Source of the DNA: Candidatus Gastranaerophilales bacterium
GTDB lineage: Bacteria > Cyanobacteriota > Vampirovibrionia > Gastranaerophilales > Gastranaerophilaceae
Assembly: GCA_944324165.1 (NCBI GenBank)
Contig: CALUVG010000016.1
Coordinates: 1 to 49,685, forward strand
Direction of reading: 5' to 3'
DNA length: 49,685 nt
Each line of letters begins with the position of its first letter. The first letter of the stretch is position 1. The notes under the pieces were generated by a model, which was given only the letters and a program-made list of their open reading frames with translations, had not been told where the DNA came from and made no database searches. Below are positions 15,987 to 25,740 of this stretch, piece by piece. The position numbers and the translations under genes were made by a program.

Positions 15987-17194
15987 TGGAATATAAATTT
16001 AATACTATTGAAGAAGCTCTGGAAGATTTTAAAGCAGGAAAGCCTGTTATCGTTGCAGATGACGAAGATCGTGAAAATGAAGGCGATTTAATATGTTCCG
16101 GTCAGATGGTTACACCTGAAATTATTCATTTTATGGCAAATGAATGTAAAGGATTAATTTGTCTGGCTATATCACAGGAAATTGCTGATAAACTGGAATT
16201 GCCGCAGATGGTTGAACAAAATACAGAAAGTATGAAAACAGCATTTACGGTAAGTATTGACGCTGCAGAAAAATATGGAGTGACAACCGGTATTTCGGCT
16301 TTTGACCGTGCTAAAACTATAGAAGTTGCGCTTGCCCCTGACGCAAGACCTTCTGATTTGCGTCGTCCGGGACATTTATTCCCTTGCGTTGCAAGAAAGG
16401 GCGGAGTTTTACAAAGAACAGGTCATACAGAAGCAGTCGTTGATCTTGCTCGTCTTGCCGGTCATGTTCCCGCAGGTCCAATGTGCGAAATTATGGGTGA
16501 GGACGGGCATATGGCTAAACGTGAAGAACTATTTGAATTTGCTCAAAAACATAATATAAAATTTATAACGGTTGCTGATTTAATCGCATATCGTCTTCGT
16601 TATGAGCGCACTGTTGTTAGAGAGGCTGAAGCTCATTTGCCGACTCAATTCGGCGATTTTATGATTTACGGCTACAGAAATACTATTACCAATCAGGAGC
16701 ATGTTGCTCTTGTTAAAGATGACGGCTCTGATAAAATCCCTCTGGTTCGCGTACATAGCGAATGTTTGACCGGTGATATTTTCCACAGTCTTAAATGTGA
16801 TTGCAATGCACAACTGCATAGCGCACTTAAAATGATTGATGAATACGGCAAAGGCGCATTAATATATCTTCGCGGTCATGAAGGACGTGGTATAGGATTG
16901 ATAAATAAAATTAAAGCATATCATCTGCAAGAATGCGGGCAAGATACTGTTGAGGCTAATGTCTCTTTGGGATTTAAGCCTGATTTGCGTGATTACGGCA
17001 GCGGGGCACAGATTATTCTGGATTTGGGATTTAATAATTTTAATCTGATTACAAACAACCCGAAAAAAATCATCGGTTTAAAGGGTTACGGATTAAAAAT
17101 TCATGATATAGTTAATATACCGCCATTTATAAATAAATACAATGAGCGCTATATGAATACAAAAAAAGAAAAAATGCACCACATATTTAATTAA
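15986..17194 (+). CDS. ribBA: Bifunctional 3,4-dihydroxy-2-butanone-4-phosphate synthase / GTP cyclohydrolase II RibBA
   Basis: Makes both substrates that feed the riboflavin pathway. The N-terminal RibB domain (1-200) has DDEDRENEGDLI (25-36), GISAFDRAKTI and RRPGHLFP. The C-terminal RibA domain (205-402) has RVHSECLTGDIFHSLKCDC with zinc ligands Cys260, Cys271 and Cys273, then LRGHEGRGIGL (295-305) and DLRDYGSGAQIILDLG. Both active sites look intact. The start overlaps the ribE stop, giving a ribE-ribBA operon. Confidence 0.96.
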   Translation: MEYKFNTIEEALEDFKAGKPVIVADDEDRENEGDLICSGQMVTPEIIHFMANECKGLICLAISQEIADKLELPQMVEQNTESMKTAFTVSIDAAEKYGVTTGISAFDRAKTIEVALAPDARPSDLRRPGHLFPCVARKGGVLQRTGHTEAVVDLARLAGHVPAGPMCEIMGEDGHMAKREELFEFAQKHNIKFITVADLIAYRLRYERTVVREAEAHLPTQFGDFMIYGYRNTITNQEHVALVKDDGSDKIPLVRVHSECLTGDIFHSLKCDCNAQLHSALKMIDEYGKGALIYLRGHEGRGIGLINKIKAYHLQECGQDTVEANVSLGFKPDLRDYGSGAQIILDLGFNNFNLITNNPKKIIGLKGYGLKIHDIVNIPPFINKYNERYMNTKKEKMHHIFN

Positions 17195-17220
17195 ATGTGA
17201 AAAATTAAGGATTTTAGGTA

Positions 17221-18210
17221 ATGGCTGAAAATGATATAGTAGTAAAAAGATTAGAACCGCAGGATTATGTAAGTTTTGAAACGGTATATAATGATTTTGT
17301 AAACAGAGCTGTAACAGAGTATAAATTTGAACTCTCTCCGCTTGGATTTAACGATTTTATTGATTCTTATGAAAAAGGACTGATAAATTGTCTTGTATTG
17401 TATGAAAATTCTATAGCTGCGGCATTTTGTGTGTACACAACCGCAATTTCAGAGGCACTGGAATTAAACATTATTCATAGTTTAAATATGGAAAATCTGC
17501 TTGAACGCAGCCGGTATTTAGTACAGGCATTTTTGGATGCAACCAAACAGGAACGTGAGAATAAAATAGTTTGCTATCCTATGCTTGGAGCACAAAAAAC
17601 AATAATAGGCGAGCTGGCAAGATATGGATTTAGATTTGTCGGTATTGCAGTTTTAAGATTTTTTATGCATGGGACAAATTCTCGCGATATATTAAATCTT
17701 TCACGGTTAAATGAGATGAACAGTTGTTACAAAATTGTTGAATGGTCTGACGAATATTTTGAAGATGCTGTTCAAATTGTCGAGGAAGCTTTTGAAGATA
17801 GTGCTGATGCACTTTTTGACCCGCGTTTTAAATCTCTGGAAGGAACTCATGATATTTTGACGAAAATTGTTAAAAATATATATGCTGAATTTTTGCCGGA
17901 ACCCACAAGTGTTCTGTTATGCAATAATATTCCTGTAGGATTTTGTTTTATGAACTTAACCGGCGGAAGAATAGTTAATATTCCTATTGTAGCAATTAAA
18001 AAAGAACATCAGGGCAGAGGGCTTTCTAAACATATGCTGAAGAATTCAATGCAGAAAATATTGCAGCTTGTTGATTTTGAAAACCGTCCGATTACCGAGG
18101 TTAACACCTGTACTGAAACAAATAATTTTCAGGCTTTGAAAATGTATCGCCATCTGGGATTTAAAGAAGATTATAACTATCCGCAATCATACTTGCCAAC
18201 GAGAAATTAA
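17221..18210 (+). CDS. Tandem GNAT-family N-acetyltransferase
   Basis: Two GNAT folds in 329 residues. The N-terminal copy (about 5-150) has lost the acetyl-CoA loop. The C-terminal copy (about 170-325) keeps the motif A strand IPIVAIKKEHQGRGLSKHML with QGRG at 264-267, and motif B N-N-F-Q-A-L-K-M-Y-x-x-L-G-F (301-314). The ATG at 17221 follows AAGGA eight bases upstream. It comes 26 bases after ribBA and may share its transcript. The substrate cannot be predicted. Dual-GNAT proteins include mycothiol synthase and peptide acetyltransferases, but nothing points to either. Confidence 0.85.
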   Translation: MAENDIVVKRLEPQDYVSFETVYNDFVNRAVTEYKFELSPLGFNDFIDSYEKGLINCLVLYENSIAAAFCVYTTAISEALELNIIHSLNMENLLERSRYLVQAFLDATKQERENKIVCYPMLGAQKTIIGELARYGFRFVGIAVLRFFMHGTNSRDILNLSRLNEMNSCYKIVEWSDEYFEDAVQIVEEAFEDSADALFDPRFKSLEGTHDILTKIVKNIYAEFLPEPTSVLLCNNIPVGFCFMNLTGGRIVNIPIVAIKKEHQGRGLSKHMLKNSMQKILQLVDFENRPITEVNTCTETNNFQALKMYRHLGFKEDYNYPQSYLPTRN

Positions 18211-18251
18211 TTGCTGGACATTTGGAGAAAAATAGTTATAATAATCATGAT

Positions 18252-19373
18252 ATGAGCGAGTTTAACCTGGGTCATCTAATTTCAAAGTACGTTAATTATC
18301 AGGCTTTAAATATAAATAAAGCCTCCTCAAACGCTCCTGCTAAACAGGCTCAATTTAATGCCGTTCCGCAAAGTTCAGCCCCTGCAGCGTCTTCAGCAGC
18401 TCAAAGTACCTCGTCATCTGCTCAAATTGCTAATCTTGGCGGAGCTGATCGTTCTGTTTACGTGAAGGATTTGATGAAACTTCCGAGAAATATTAATGAG
18501 TTTATCTTTATAATTCAACAAAATATGTCTCAGGCTCAGTTTCAACAACGTTTTAATCAGCAGCTTGCAGCACACAGAAATTTACTATCACAAACACAAG
18601 CTCAGATTCTTGCGCAGCTGCAAGGGTTATCGCTTACAGGCGGTAATGGAACACAGGTAAACGCTGCTTTATTAAATCAATTATCTTCTTCTATAAAAAA
18701 TTTGCCAATATTGGCAGGCGGTATGATTAATCTTACGGATATTGCGGCTCTGATACAGGCAAACGGCAAAGATGCTGTTACCAAACTAATTATGGCAATG
18801 GCGAGTTCTGCTAAGCAAGGTGTTTCTGATTTAACCCAGCTAAAAGAAACAGCAAAACTGATTAACGCAAGCATTGCACTGGCATCTCAGGGGGATAACG
18901 CTCAGACATTAAAAACACTGCTCCTTTTGTATTTGCCATGGCTGCCATTACAGGAAGGCGTAGGATTTGATCTTGATATAGAAACCGGCAGCGAAAATGA
19001 TGCTGACGACAGTATACTCACAATTACAATTACTACAATAAATTATGGTATAGTAACTGTTGTATTGATTTTGGAAAGTAAAAATTCTGTCCATGTAACT
19101 ATTGAATGCTCCAAAGATTTTCCTAAAGATGAATTGATGCTGCGTATTGAGGGTGAAGAAAAACATTATTCCATGCAATCCGTAGTCTCTTTTTCTACGG
19201 TGGAAGAAAAGAAAAGTTCTTCATCTAAACCGCAGGCGAAAATTAATATGTCAAATACAAACGAAATAAATCCGTTTATGCTTTTGATGGCGCATACAAT
19301 TATCCGTCATACTATAGAAATTGATAAAAATGCATCTATAGGAGTGACTTCACATGGCGATGAATTGGCTTAA
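18252..19373 (+). CDS. Hypothetical Gln/Ala/Ser-rich protein
   Basis: Not recognised. The frame opens at a TTG (18222) with a weak GGA site. The ATG at 18252 is preferred because TATAAT (18237-18242) is only nine bases ahead of it, though this is unsure. The protein has a low-complexity Ala/Ser/Gln segment (about residues 25-65), then helices (NINEFIFIIQQNMSQAQFQQ) and a Gly/Leu-rich region. A beta-rich C-terminal part follows with ILTITITTINYGIVTVVLIL and HVTIECSKDFPKDEL, which faintly recalls the C-terminal domain of FliK-type proteins. No signal peptide. It starts within 42 bases of the GNAT gene. Confidence 0.7.
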   Translation: MSEFNLGHLISKYVNYQALNINKASSNAPAKQAQFNAVPQSSAPAASSAAQSTSSSAQIANLGGADRSVYVKDLMKLPRNINEFIFIIQQNMSQAQFQQRFNQQLAAHRNLLSQTQAQILAQLQGLSLTGGNGTQVNAALLNQLSSSIKNLPILAGGMINLTDIAALIQANGKDAVTKLIMAMASSAKQGVSDLTQLKETAKLINASIALASQGDNAQTLKTLLLLYLPWLPLQEGVGFDLDIETGSENDADDSILTITITTINYGIVTVVLILESKNSVHVTIECSKDFPKDELMLRIEGEEKHYSMQSVVSFSTVEEKKSSSSKPQAKINMSNTNEINPFMLLMAHTIIRHTIEIDKNASIGVTSHGDELA

Positions 19374-19440
19374 ATTCCTTAAAGGCTGGAATTGTTTATA
19401 AATTTATCTTGTTAAGAATTGTTAATATCGTATATACAAT

Positions 19441-19470
19441 TTTACACAAAATACGACATGTCTATATAAT
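19441..19470 (+). promoter_or_regulatory. Promoter of the three-gene secreted paralog array
   Basis: TTTACA (19441-19446), 18 bases, TATAAT (19465-19470). The predicted start is near 19477, with a leader of about 90 bases before the ATG at 19569. The -10 is embedded in an AT-rich near-palindrome (TATATAATATATA). Confidence 0.55.
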
Positions 19471-19568
19471 ATATAGATAGTTTGGAGTTTTTTACAAAAG
19501 AATAGCAAAAAAAATTTTTTAGAGGATTTATATGTGTATACAGATGTGTAAGTAATTGGAGTAATTTT

Positions 19569-20609
19569 ATGAATATTAAACCTTTAAGTCAAACAACACC
19601 AACAAAAATTCAGTTTGCAGGAAAAAATAAAAAACAGCCGCAAAAATCTGCGCAAACTCAACCTCAAATATCTATTAATAAAGCAGTGCCTCTGGCAGTT
19701 CTCATTGCAATGAGTCCGCTTGTTACTGCAGGATCACCAAATATATCAGATAAAAAACCGACACCTGTTGAAAATACAATGTCGGATATAGTTCCTGATA
19801 ATGTGAATTTGATTAAAACAGAAAAGTACCGCGGTAATGATGGTATCACCAGAAAATTATATTATGTAGGAAATACAGAAAACTCTTCAAAAGTAAATGA
19901 TATCTATATTAATGATGGCGATCTGGACGGTAAAAGAATTACTGAGTATAAAAATATTACGCTGAAACTTGTTGGAGATGACGGTGTTGAAGGTAAAACT
20001 TTTAAATTTCCTCAATTAACAGTTGAAGCTACAAATGATGCAGGAAGTGTGTACGGTTATACTGAACGTAATATTTCTGCGCAATTGGCTAAATTCTTGC
20101 TTTCTGATGAAAATAAGACAAATATTAAAACTAAAAATATAACCAAAAAAGTTAATGCAGGAAAATATGGGCTGGAAAATGCTAATCACGAAAGTACCTA
20201 CTGGACAAAGGTTGCACATGAAGGGTCATTTGGTAAGCCTGTTGCCGGCTGGACAAAAAAAATAGATGACCATACATATATGATTAATGCGTATAGTAAA
20301 GATAGAAATTTAAAAGATTATGAAGTCGTAACAATAAAACGTGCAGGTGGACCTGAGTTTGTGGTGACAAGTTTGAAAAATGTAACTTCTTCACTAATTG
20401 ATGCCGGCAGCCCTATTGGTGACTTCAACTATAAACAGATAACAGTCTTAAAAAATAAAGATACTTCTGTTGCAAGGATTTTTAACGATGTACTATTTGC
20501 AGACCTCGAAAAGTTGTTAAAAGACCCGGCTAACAAGGCTTTTAAACTGGAAAATGTCGAAGAAACACAAATAGTTGACCACAAAGGCAATATTTATGAT
20601 GTAGAATAA
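19569..20609 (+). CDS. Secreted paralog 1 with N-terminal FxGK tag
   Basis: Unknown family, 346 residues. It opens MNIKPLSQ and carries F16-A-G-K19. Then a Lys/Gln-rich spacer leads to a hydrophobic segment KAVPLAVLIAMSPLVTAG (about residues 38-55) that could be a signal or anchor sequence placed unusually far from the N-terminus. The rest is predicted beta-rich and polar (YRGNDGITRKLYYVG, then a domain with HTYMINAYSKDRN and VTIKRAGGPEFVV). The same layout recurs in the next two genes, so the three arose by tandem duplication. Good ribosome site GGAGTAATTTT before the ATG. Probably outside the inner membrane. Confidence 0.75.
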   Translation: MNIKPLSQTTPTKIQFAGKNKKQPQKSAQTQPQISINKAVPLAVLIAMSPLVTAGSPNISDKKPTPVENTMSDIVPDNVNLIKTEKYRGNDGITRKLYYVGNTENSSKVNDIYINDGDLDGKRITEYKNITLKLVGDDGVEGKTFKFPQLTVEATNDAGSVYGYTERNISAQLAKFLLSDENKTNIKTKNITKKVNAGKYGLENANHESTYWTKVAHEGSFGKPVAGWTKKIDDHTYMINAYSKDRNLKDYEVVTIKRAGGPEFVVTSLKNVTSSLIDAGSPIGDFNYKQITVLKNKDTSVARIFNDVLFADLEKLLKDPANKAFKLENVEETQIVDHKGNIYDVE

Positions 20610-20628
20610 CCCCCCATGGAGAAATGTG

Positions 20629-21696
20629 ATGAATATAAAGGCAATAAATAATACTCAATTAAAGTTTAATCAGGCAGTTTTTAAAGGTAAAGAGTCTCAA
20701 AAACAGGGAAACATAAAAAGTTCCTCTCCGAGCTATGTTAAAATTCCTCTGGCAGTCCTAATAGCAATGAGTCCTTTAACAACACCAAATACAATGGCTC
20801 AAGATAAATTGCCGAAAAAACCGGATGAAATACTATTGGAAAGACAACAAAAAAATCAACCTAAGACAAAAGTTCTGGATGTCAAAACATTTTTTAATGT
20901 AAATGGCGAAAATTATGTTGTCAGAACAAAAAGCACAGACGGAGATCATACGAATTTTGAAAAAATTACTGTCTCACAGGCAACTCCAAAATCACGCGGA
21001 GCTAAATATGACACAAAAGAAATTTCAAGATATAACTTTGCCCCTTGTACAGACGATCTGGAAGCAAATAACGGATTTTTCACGATAGATGGCGTTCAGG
21101 TACAAGATATTGACAGTCAGAAAAAACTTATAGGTAATGAAGAATTTATAAACTATTTTGAAGAATTGGCAAATTCACCGAAAAATAACGGCGCATTAGA
21201 AGTTGTAAATCACAATGAAAATATTGTTCCATTGCCGTCCGGCAGAGTACATGTCTCATATGAAGACGGTAATATCTGGCAGGATGCCGAACCATACACC
21301 CCGAAAGGCGAATATATGGGGCACAGAATATTGGAAGGCGACAACGGTATATATGATATAGCAATATATAATTCAGACGATCAAACTCTCACCGCAGAAG
21401 AATTTACACTAAAAAAAGAGGGCTGCCCTGAATTAAAAATAGATAAAATGATAAAAGTAAAATCCAGCTTTGCTACTGATCATAATAAACCAATTGATTA
21501 TGAAACATATCAATTTAATCTGACAGATGACAATGGCGTAACAACCGTAATTTATGATAAAACTCTCGGTGAATATATGGAAAGAGTCTGCAAAAGTACT
21601 TTATATGAAAAGGATAACGTTCCTTTTGATAAAGGTAGTATAGAAAAAGAATATAAAATTTCTGCAAGTACAAATAAAATATATGATAATAAATAA
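20629..21696 (+). CDS. Secreted paralog 2 with N-terminal FxGK tag
   Basis: Second member of the array, 355 residues from ATG 20629 (GGAGA at 20618-20622 favours it over the GTG one codon earlier). It opens MNIKAINN, has F18-K-G-K21 and the hydrophobic segment KIPLAVLIAMSPLTT near residues 40-54, followed by a possible AQD cleavage region. The C-terminal domain shares EGDNGIYDIAIYNSDD and FTLKKEGCPELKI with its neighbours. The N-terminal half differs more than the C-terminal half. Gap to paralog 1 is 19 bases, so they are co-transcribed. Confidence 0.75.
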   Translation: MNIKAINNTQLKFNQAVFKGKESQKQGNIKSSSPSYVKIPLAVLIAMSPLTTPNTMAQDKLPKKPDEILLERQQKNQPKTKVLDVKTFFNVNGENYVVRTKSTDGDHTNFEKITVSQATPKSRGAKYDTKEISRYNFAPCTDDLEANNGFFTIDGVQVQDIDSQKKLIGNEEFINYFEELANSPKNNGALEVVNHNENIVPLPSGRVHVSYEDGNIWQDAEPYTPKGEYMGHRILEGDNGIYDIAIYNSDDQTLTAEEFTLKKEGCPELKIDKMIKVKSSFATDHNKPIDYETYQFNLTDDNGVTTVIYDKTLGEYMERVCKSTLYEKDNVPFDKGSIEKEYKISASTNKIYDNK

Positions 21697-21713
21697 AATC
21701 AGGAGAATGAATT

Positions 21714-22784
21714 ATGGCGATAAAACCAGTATCACAATTAATTCCTAAAAGCACAAATTTAGTACAATTTGAAGGCAAAAAGAAAAATAACCAGCCTAAA
21801 ACAAGTACAACACCTATGGTAAAAGCTGTCCCTCTTGCCGTCCTAATTGCAATGAGTCCGATGGCGACAAATGCTAGTAAAAATCCGACTATAGAAAAAC
21901 AAAATAATATAGAAATGCTTGATATACAGGCAGTTAACAATACACAACAATCCGGTAAGGTTATTTCTACAAAACGATTTAACCAAATTGAACCGGGGAT
22001 TGATCTGGGTGTTGAGCTTTTAAATATGAATGGTCAAAAAAACGTTAAATTTAGCTACATAGAAAATGGTAAAAAAATTGATGAAACAATTGATAACAGA
22101 TTTATAAAATATAATTTTACTATTGTTTCTGATGATGGAACTAAAAAATCTTTTAAATTGAAAAGTGTCCATTCATTTGTAAAAGACCCTTATCAGTCTG
22201 CGTTGATAGAACCTAAACCTGTAATTATAAAGAAAAAAGCGGTTGTTAATTATATGGAAACCCTAAATAAGCAATATCCTCAGGATATTAAAAAAGTTGA
22301 ATATAACCGCACATTAGCCCCAACAAGCGGTGGAACATTACAAAACAATGCTCAAGGTAATGTAATGAAAAATGCCAAACCAATGGAAAGTTATGGTAAA
22401 TATGTTGGCAGTCAAGATTTTGAAGGTGATAATGGTGTTTATACGGTGAGGTATTATTCTACTGATGAAAATGATAATAACGCAGAAAATGTTACCATTC
22501 AAAGAGAAGGATATCCTGAATTAAAAGTTGCCCTTCTGGTATTCCATAACGATTACTTTAATAAAGCTACTGATAATCCTACAAAAATAGCTTATGGTCA
22601 AATTATGTTGAAGGGTGCCGACTCTAAATATAATATTATAGATAATAAACTAGCTTTAACATTAGATCAAGTAAAAGATATTTTGACAAAAGAACAAAAT
22701 GCCTTTAATAATGCATTTGCATCTGTATCTATATCAAATGAATATGGGACAACTCAAAAAGGTGCCGTATACAAAATAGATTAA
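21714..22784 (+). CDS. Secreted paralog 3 with N-terminal FxGK tag
   Basis: Third member, 356 residues. It opens MAIKPVSQ, has F19-E-G-K22 and the hydrophobic segment KAVPLAVLIAMSPMATNAS (about 37-55). The C-terminal domain contains EGDNGVYTVRYYSTDEN and VTIQREGYPELKV. It is the clearest match to paralog 1 in the hydrophobic core and to paralog 2 around EGDNG. AGGAGAA precedes the ATG at 21714. The array ends at the terminator at 22811. Function unknown. Confidence 0.75.
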   Translation: MAIKPVSQLIPKSTNLVQFEGKKKNNQPKTSTTPMVKAVPLAVLIAMSPMATNASKNPTIEKQNNIEMLDIQAVNNTQQSGKVISTKRFNQIEPGIDLGVELLNMNGQKNVKFSYIENGKKIDETIDNRFIKYNFTIVSDDGTKKSFKLKSVHSFVKDPYQSALIEPKPVIIKKKAVVNYMETLNKQYPQDIKKVEYNRTLAPTSGGTLQNNAQGNVMKNAKPMESYGKYVGSQDFEGDNGVYTVRYYSTDENDNNAENVTIQREGYPELKVALLVFHNDYFNKATDNPTKIAYGQIMLKGADSKYNIIDNKLALTLDQVKDILTKEQNAFNNAFASVSISNEYGTTQKGAVYKID

Positions 22785-22810
22785 TATGTAAAATTTTGTA
22801 AACATGTTGA

Positions 22811-22844
22811 AACATGCTGAAATCATGCATTTCAGCATGTTTTT
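22811..22844 (+). terminator. Terminator of the paralog array
   Basis: A perfect 12-bp stem, ACATGCTGAAAT (22812-22823) with ATTTCAGCATGT (22829-22840), loop CATGC, followed by TTTTA. Confidence 0.85.
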
Positions 22845-22877
22845 ATATATTTGAGAGCAAAAAATTCAGAGAGTATT

Positions 22878-25655
22878 ATGACTTTTAATGTGGATATTAA
22901 TAAACTTAATTTACAACAGGAGATAACTAAAGCTAGTATTGTTGAAGCACAAACTTCAACAGTATTGCCGCAAGAGATACCTATTGGTAAAAATGAGTCT
23001 GTAAATGATAATATTTACAGTAAATTAGGCATTACTCAAGAAGAATATTTTAAACTTTGTAGTGAAAATCCGGAATTTGCAAAATTAAGTATTGATGAAC
23101 AATTAAAGTTTATAAAACAACAGAATATTGCCGCTAATAAACAAACAGCAGCACAGACTCAAACAGTAACTGCCGGTGAAGCTGAAGTACAACAGCCAAC
23201 AGCATCTTTACAGCCGGACAATGTTGCGCAAACCGGGGCTACAAATGCTACAGTTTTAAATGCACCTGTTCAAGATGCGGCTGATGCTACGAATACTTCA
23301 GCAGCGTCCTCCCGTCCGGAAGACCTTGATACTTTATGGACTTCTTTTAACCAGCATGATTTTAGTAAGCTTCCTGTAGAAGAACAGTTTAACGTTTATA
23401 CACAGGAACTGGCAAAAAATAAATTTGTTTATTCCGGTGAAAAGACGAGAGCAGTTGCAGAATGGGATGCATTATCTAAAGAAGAACAGAATAAGTATAT
23501 TGCAGAAGCAAAAGCTCATCTTTTAGAAACAGAAGGAATAAATAGTTTAAAAACAGGCAATAAAAACGACTTAAAGCTGCTTTTTAGCAATCTTATGACA
23601 GATTTGCAAAGTGCAAATTTTTATAATATGTCACTAGATGAATTTGCGAAAGCACCTAATGCACAAAAATTAGAAAGAAATCATGATTATTTAATGGGTA
23701 TTGATCCGGATTTATGGTCTGATGCAAATAAAGCATTTATTGAAGATGAAGCTTTATTGAATAAGGCTTTCAATTTTGCAATGAAAAAAGCAGACCCTAA
23801 TTATCAGGATTTTAATTATTGCCCTGCTGAGTTGCGTGAAAAAATCAATGAACAAAAGCCGCCAATCACAACTATAGAATTAAAATATCAATATTTACAA
23901 GAACAGTTTGAAAAAGATCCGTCTTTATTGTCTGAAAAAGAGCAATTAGAACTAAAAGGATTGAATAACCTTGTAAATACCGAAAGCGGTAAAAAATTTC
24001 TTGAAAGATTGAAACATAATTCTGAAAATCCATGGGATGTTTCACAGGATTTTATAGAAGAAATAGGACGATCTGAATTCGGCAAGTTGTATAACAAAAC
24101 ACAACCTGGAAGTAAAGAACGTGCATTTGTTATTAAACGATATATGGAATCATTAAAAGATGATCCTGAAAAGCTTAAAATGGCTTATGATCACTATATT
24201 TTTTCATTGACTGCGGATGAGGCTGAAGAGGCATCTTATGTTGCAAGTTATGTAATTAGTGAATTTGATAGTGAAGATTTTAAAAATTTATTAAATGGCA
24301 AAAATGTAAACGGTCAGAGAATACTTCGTACAAAAGCCGGAGAAATGAATAAAGAGCAACTTAAAGAAGTTGCCCAAAAGGATAAAGCATTAGAAGAAGT
24401 AAATCCTGCATTGGCTGAAGAATTCCAATTGACAGGTTTAGAAGTACTTGATCCTGATAAGGAAGTCTCAACAGTTTATACAGAAATGACTTCCGGGGCT
24501 AAATCTCAAAAGGTACAGGAGAAAACTGTTGACTTTCGTAATAATGTAAAAGATAGTAAAATTTTTGATAAAATTGATAATCAGATAAAAGAAAACAGCA
24601 GTATTGAAACACGCAGTAAAGCCATAAAAACATTAAAAAATACTAAGGTTGATGATGAAACAAGATTAAGGTCATATAATCGTCAATTGGAGGATGGACA
24701 TCCAGAACTTGTTAAAGCAGCGGCAGGTGTTGTTGCCGAAACATTTGGCAAAGAAACAGAGCAAGCTGCAGGCGAAGTCGTTTTTGAAGCATCTAAAAAA
24801 TTAGATAAAAAAGATGCAATAGAAACACAAACTATATTGGCAGATCAAATTGAATTGTGTGATGCTTCAAATCAGGCAGCAATGCATAAAATGATTTCGC
24901 AATCTCAATACGAAGAAGTAATCCAGCATGCAGCAGAAAATATTTATAAATATGATGAATCTGCCCAAAAAGACGCAATGAAGTATACATTTGAAACAGG
25001 TAATCAAAAAGCTATTGAAACCGCTATTTCCAATGTTGACAAATGTGAAGGACTTGCGAATGAAACCGCTTCTATTCCATCAAACAGTCAAAGCTATGAC
25101 AGCCAGCTTTCAAATGATATAAAAAGTTATACCGCTAAAATAGAACAAAAATATACCCAGCAAGTGGCAGAGGAATATGCGGACTACACAGTTGAACAAG
25201 ATTTAAGAACAGGCTTAATATCAGATGAAGAACAGGTTAAATCTGCAAAAGAAGCCTATATAGAAAAATTTAAAGACCCTTCTACTAACAAATTTGCACT
25301 GCTCGGTCAGCTTGAACCAAGCCAGAGAAAAGAAGCTTTAAAAGTTCTTGTAAAATATGCTCCTACAATGATTAATGCATTTATTGATCTTGGTTATGGA
25401 CCTCAAATCTTGAAAATCATCGGAGAAACTTCAGATTTAGCTGTTAAAGTTGTAGAATTAATGGATTTCAAAGGTCAACCTGCTGCAAAAGCAATTGTAC
25501 AAAGATATCCTGAGCATTATGAAGAATTATATATTAAATACTTTGCTAAGGATAAAAACGATACCACTGCTAATAATTATTTTACGGCCCCTACGCCGTC
25601 ATATAATCTTATGCAGCAGGCAAATCGTCAGGGTAAAATATTTTTAAAAGGCTGA
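22878..25655 (+). CDS. Large helical hypothetical protein
   Basis: Unrecognised, 925 residues from ATG 22878 (GAGAG just upstream is preferred over a TTG at 22851 next to the terminator). No signal peptide or membrane segment is evident. A Thr/Ala/Gln-rich linker covers about residues 85-150. The remainder is charged and helical, with repeated stretches such as KALEEVNPALAEEF, KLDKKDAIETQTILADQIE and EEVIQHAAENIYKYDESAQK that look like HEAT-type or other solenoid helices. The C-terminus ends in a Lys-Gly tail. Codon use matches its neighbours. It sits alone between two terminators. A scaffold or cell-surface role is only a guess. Confidence 0.7.
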   Translation: MTFNVDINKLNLQQEITKASIVEAQTSTVLPQEIPIGKNESVNDNIYSKLGITQEEYFKLCSENPEFAKLSIDEQLKFIKQQNIAANKQTAAQTQTVTAGEAEVQQPTASLQPDNVAQTGATNATVLNAPVQDAADATNTSAASSRPEDLDTLWTSFNQHDFSKLPVEEQFNVYTQELAKNKFVYSGEKTRAVAEWDALSKEEQNKYIAEAKAHLLETEGINSLKTGNKNDLKLLFSNLMTDLQSANFYNMSLDEFAKAPNAQKLERNHDYLMGIDPDLWSDANKAFIEDEALLNKAFNFAMKKADPNYQDFNYCPAELREKINEQKPPITTIELKYQYLQEQFEKDPSLLSEKEQLELKGLNNLVNTESGKKFLERLKHNSENPWDVSQDFIEEIGRSEFGKLYNKTQPGSKERAFVIKRYMESLKDDPEKLKMAYDHYIFSLTADEAEEASYVASYVISEFDSEDFKNLLNGKNVNGQRILRTKAGEMNKEQLKEVAQKDKALEEVNPALAEEFQLTGLEVLDPDKEVSTVYTEMTSGAKSQKVQEKTVDFRNNVKDSKIFDKIDNQIKENSSIETRSKAIKTLKNTKVDDETRLRSYNRQLEDGHPELVKAAAGVVAETFGKETEQAAGEVVFEASKKLDKKDAIETQTILADQIELCDASNQAAMHKMISQSQYEEVIQHAAENIYKYDESAQKDAMKYTFETGNQKAIETAISNVDKCEGLANETASIPSNSQSYDSQLSNDIKSYTAKIEQKYTQQVAEEYADYTVEQDLRTGLISDEEQVKSAKEAYIEKFKDPSTNKFALLGQLEPSQRKEALKVLVKYAPTMINAFIDLGYGPQILKIIGETSDLAVKVVELMDFKGQPAAKAIVQRYPEHYEELYIKYFAKDKNDTTANNYFTAPTPSYNLMQQANRQGKIFLKG

Positions 25656-25683
25656 TAATTCAAGTTCGTAGGTGTAAAAGGAG

Positions 25684-25722
25684 GCGGCGGAGTTTAAAAA
25701 AACTCCGCCGCTGCTTTTGCAG
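25684..25722. terminator. Bidirectional terminator between convergent genes
   Basis: A perfect 12-bp GC-rich stem, GCGGCGGAGTTT (25684-25695) with AAACTCCGCCGC (25700-25711), loop AAAA. A second small hairpin CTGC-TTTT-GCAG follows (25711-25722). It lies between the 925-residue gene and rpmB, which converge. Confidence 0.8.
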
Positions 25723-25740
25723 TAAAAACCGCCTGAGAAC

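Noticed and set aside
21515-21940. 141-codon antisense frame over paralogs 2 and 3
   Set aside because: It spans the junction of two well-supported genes on the other strand, has no ribosome site, and mirrors their repeated hydrophobic core.
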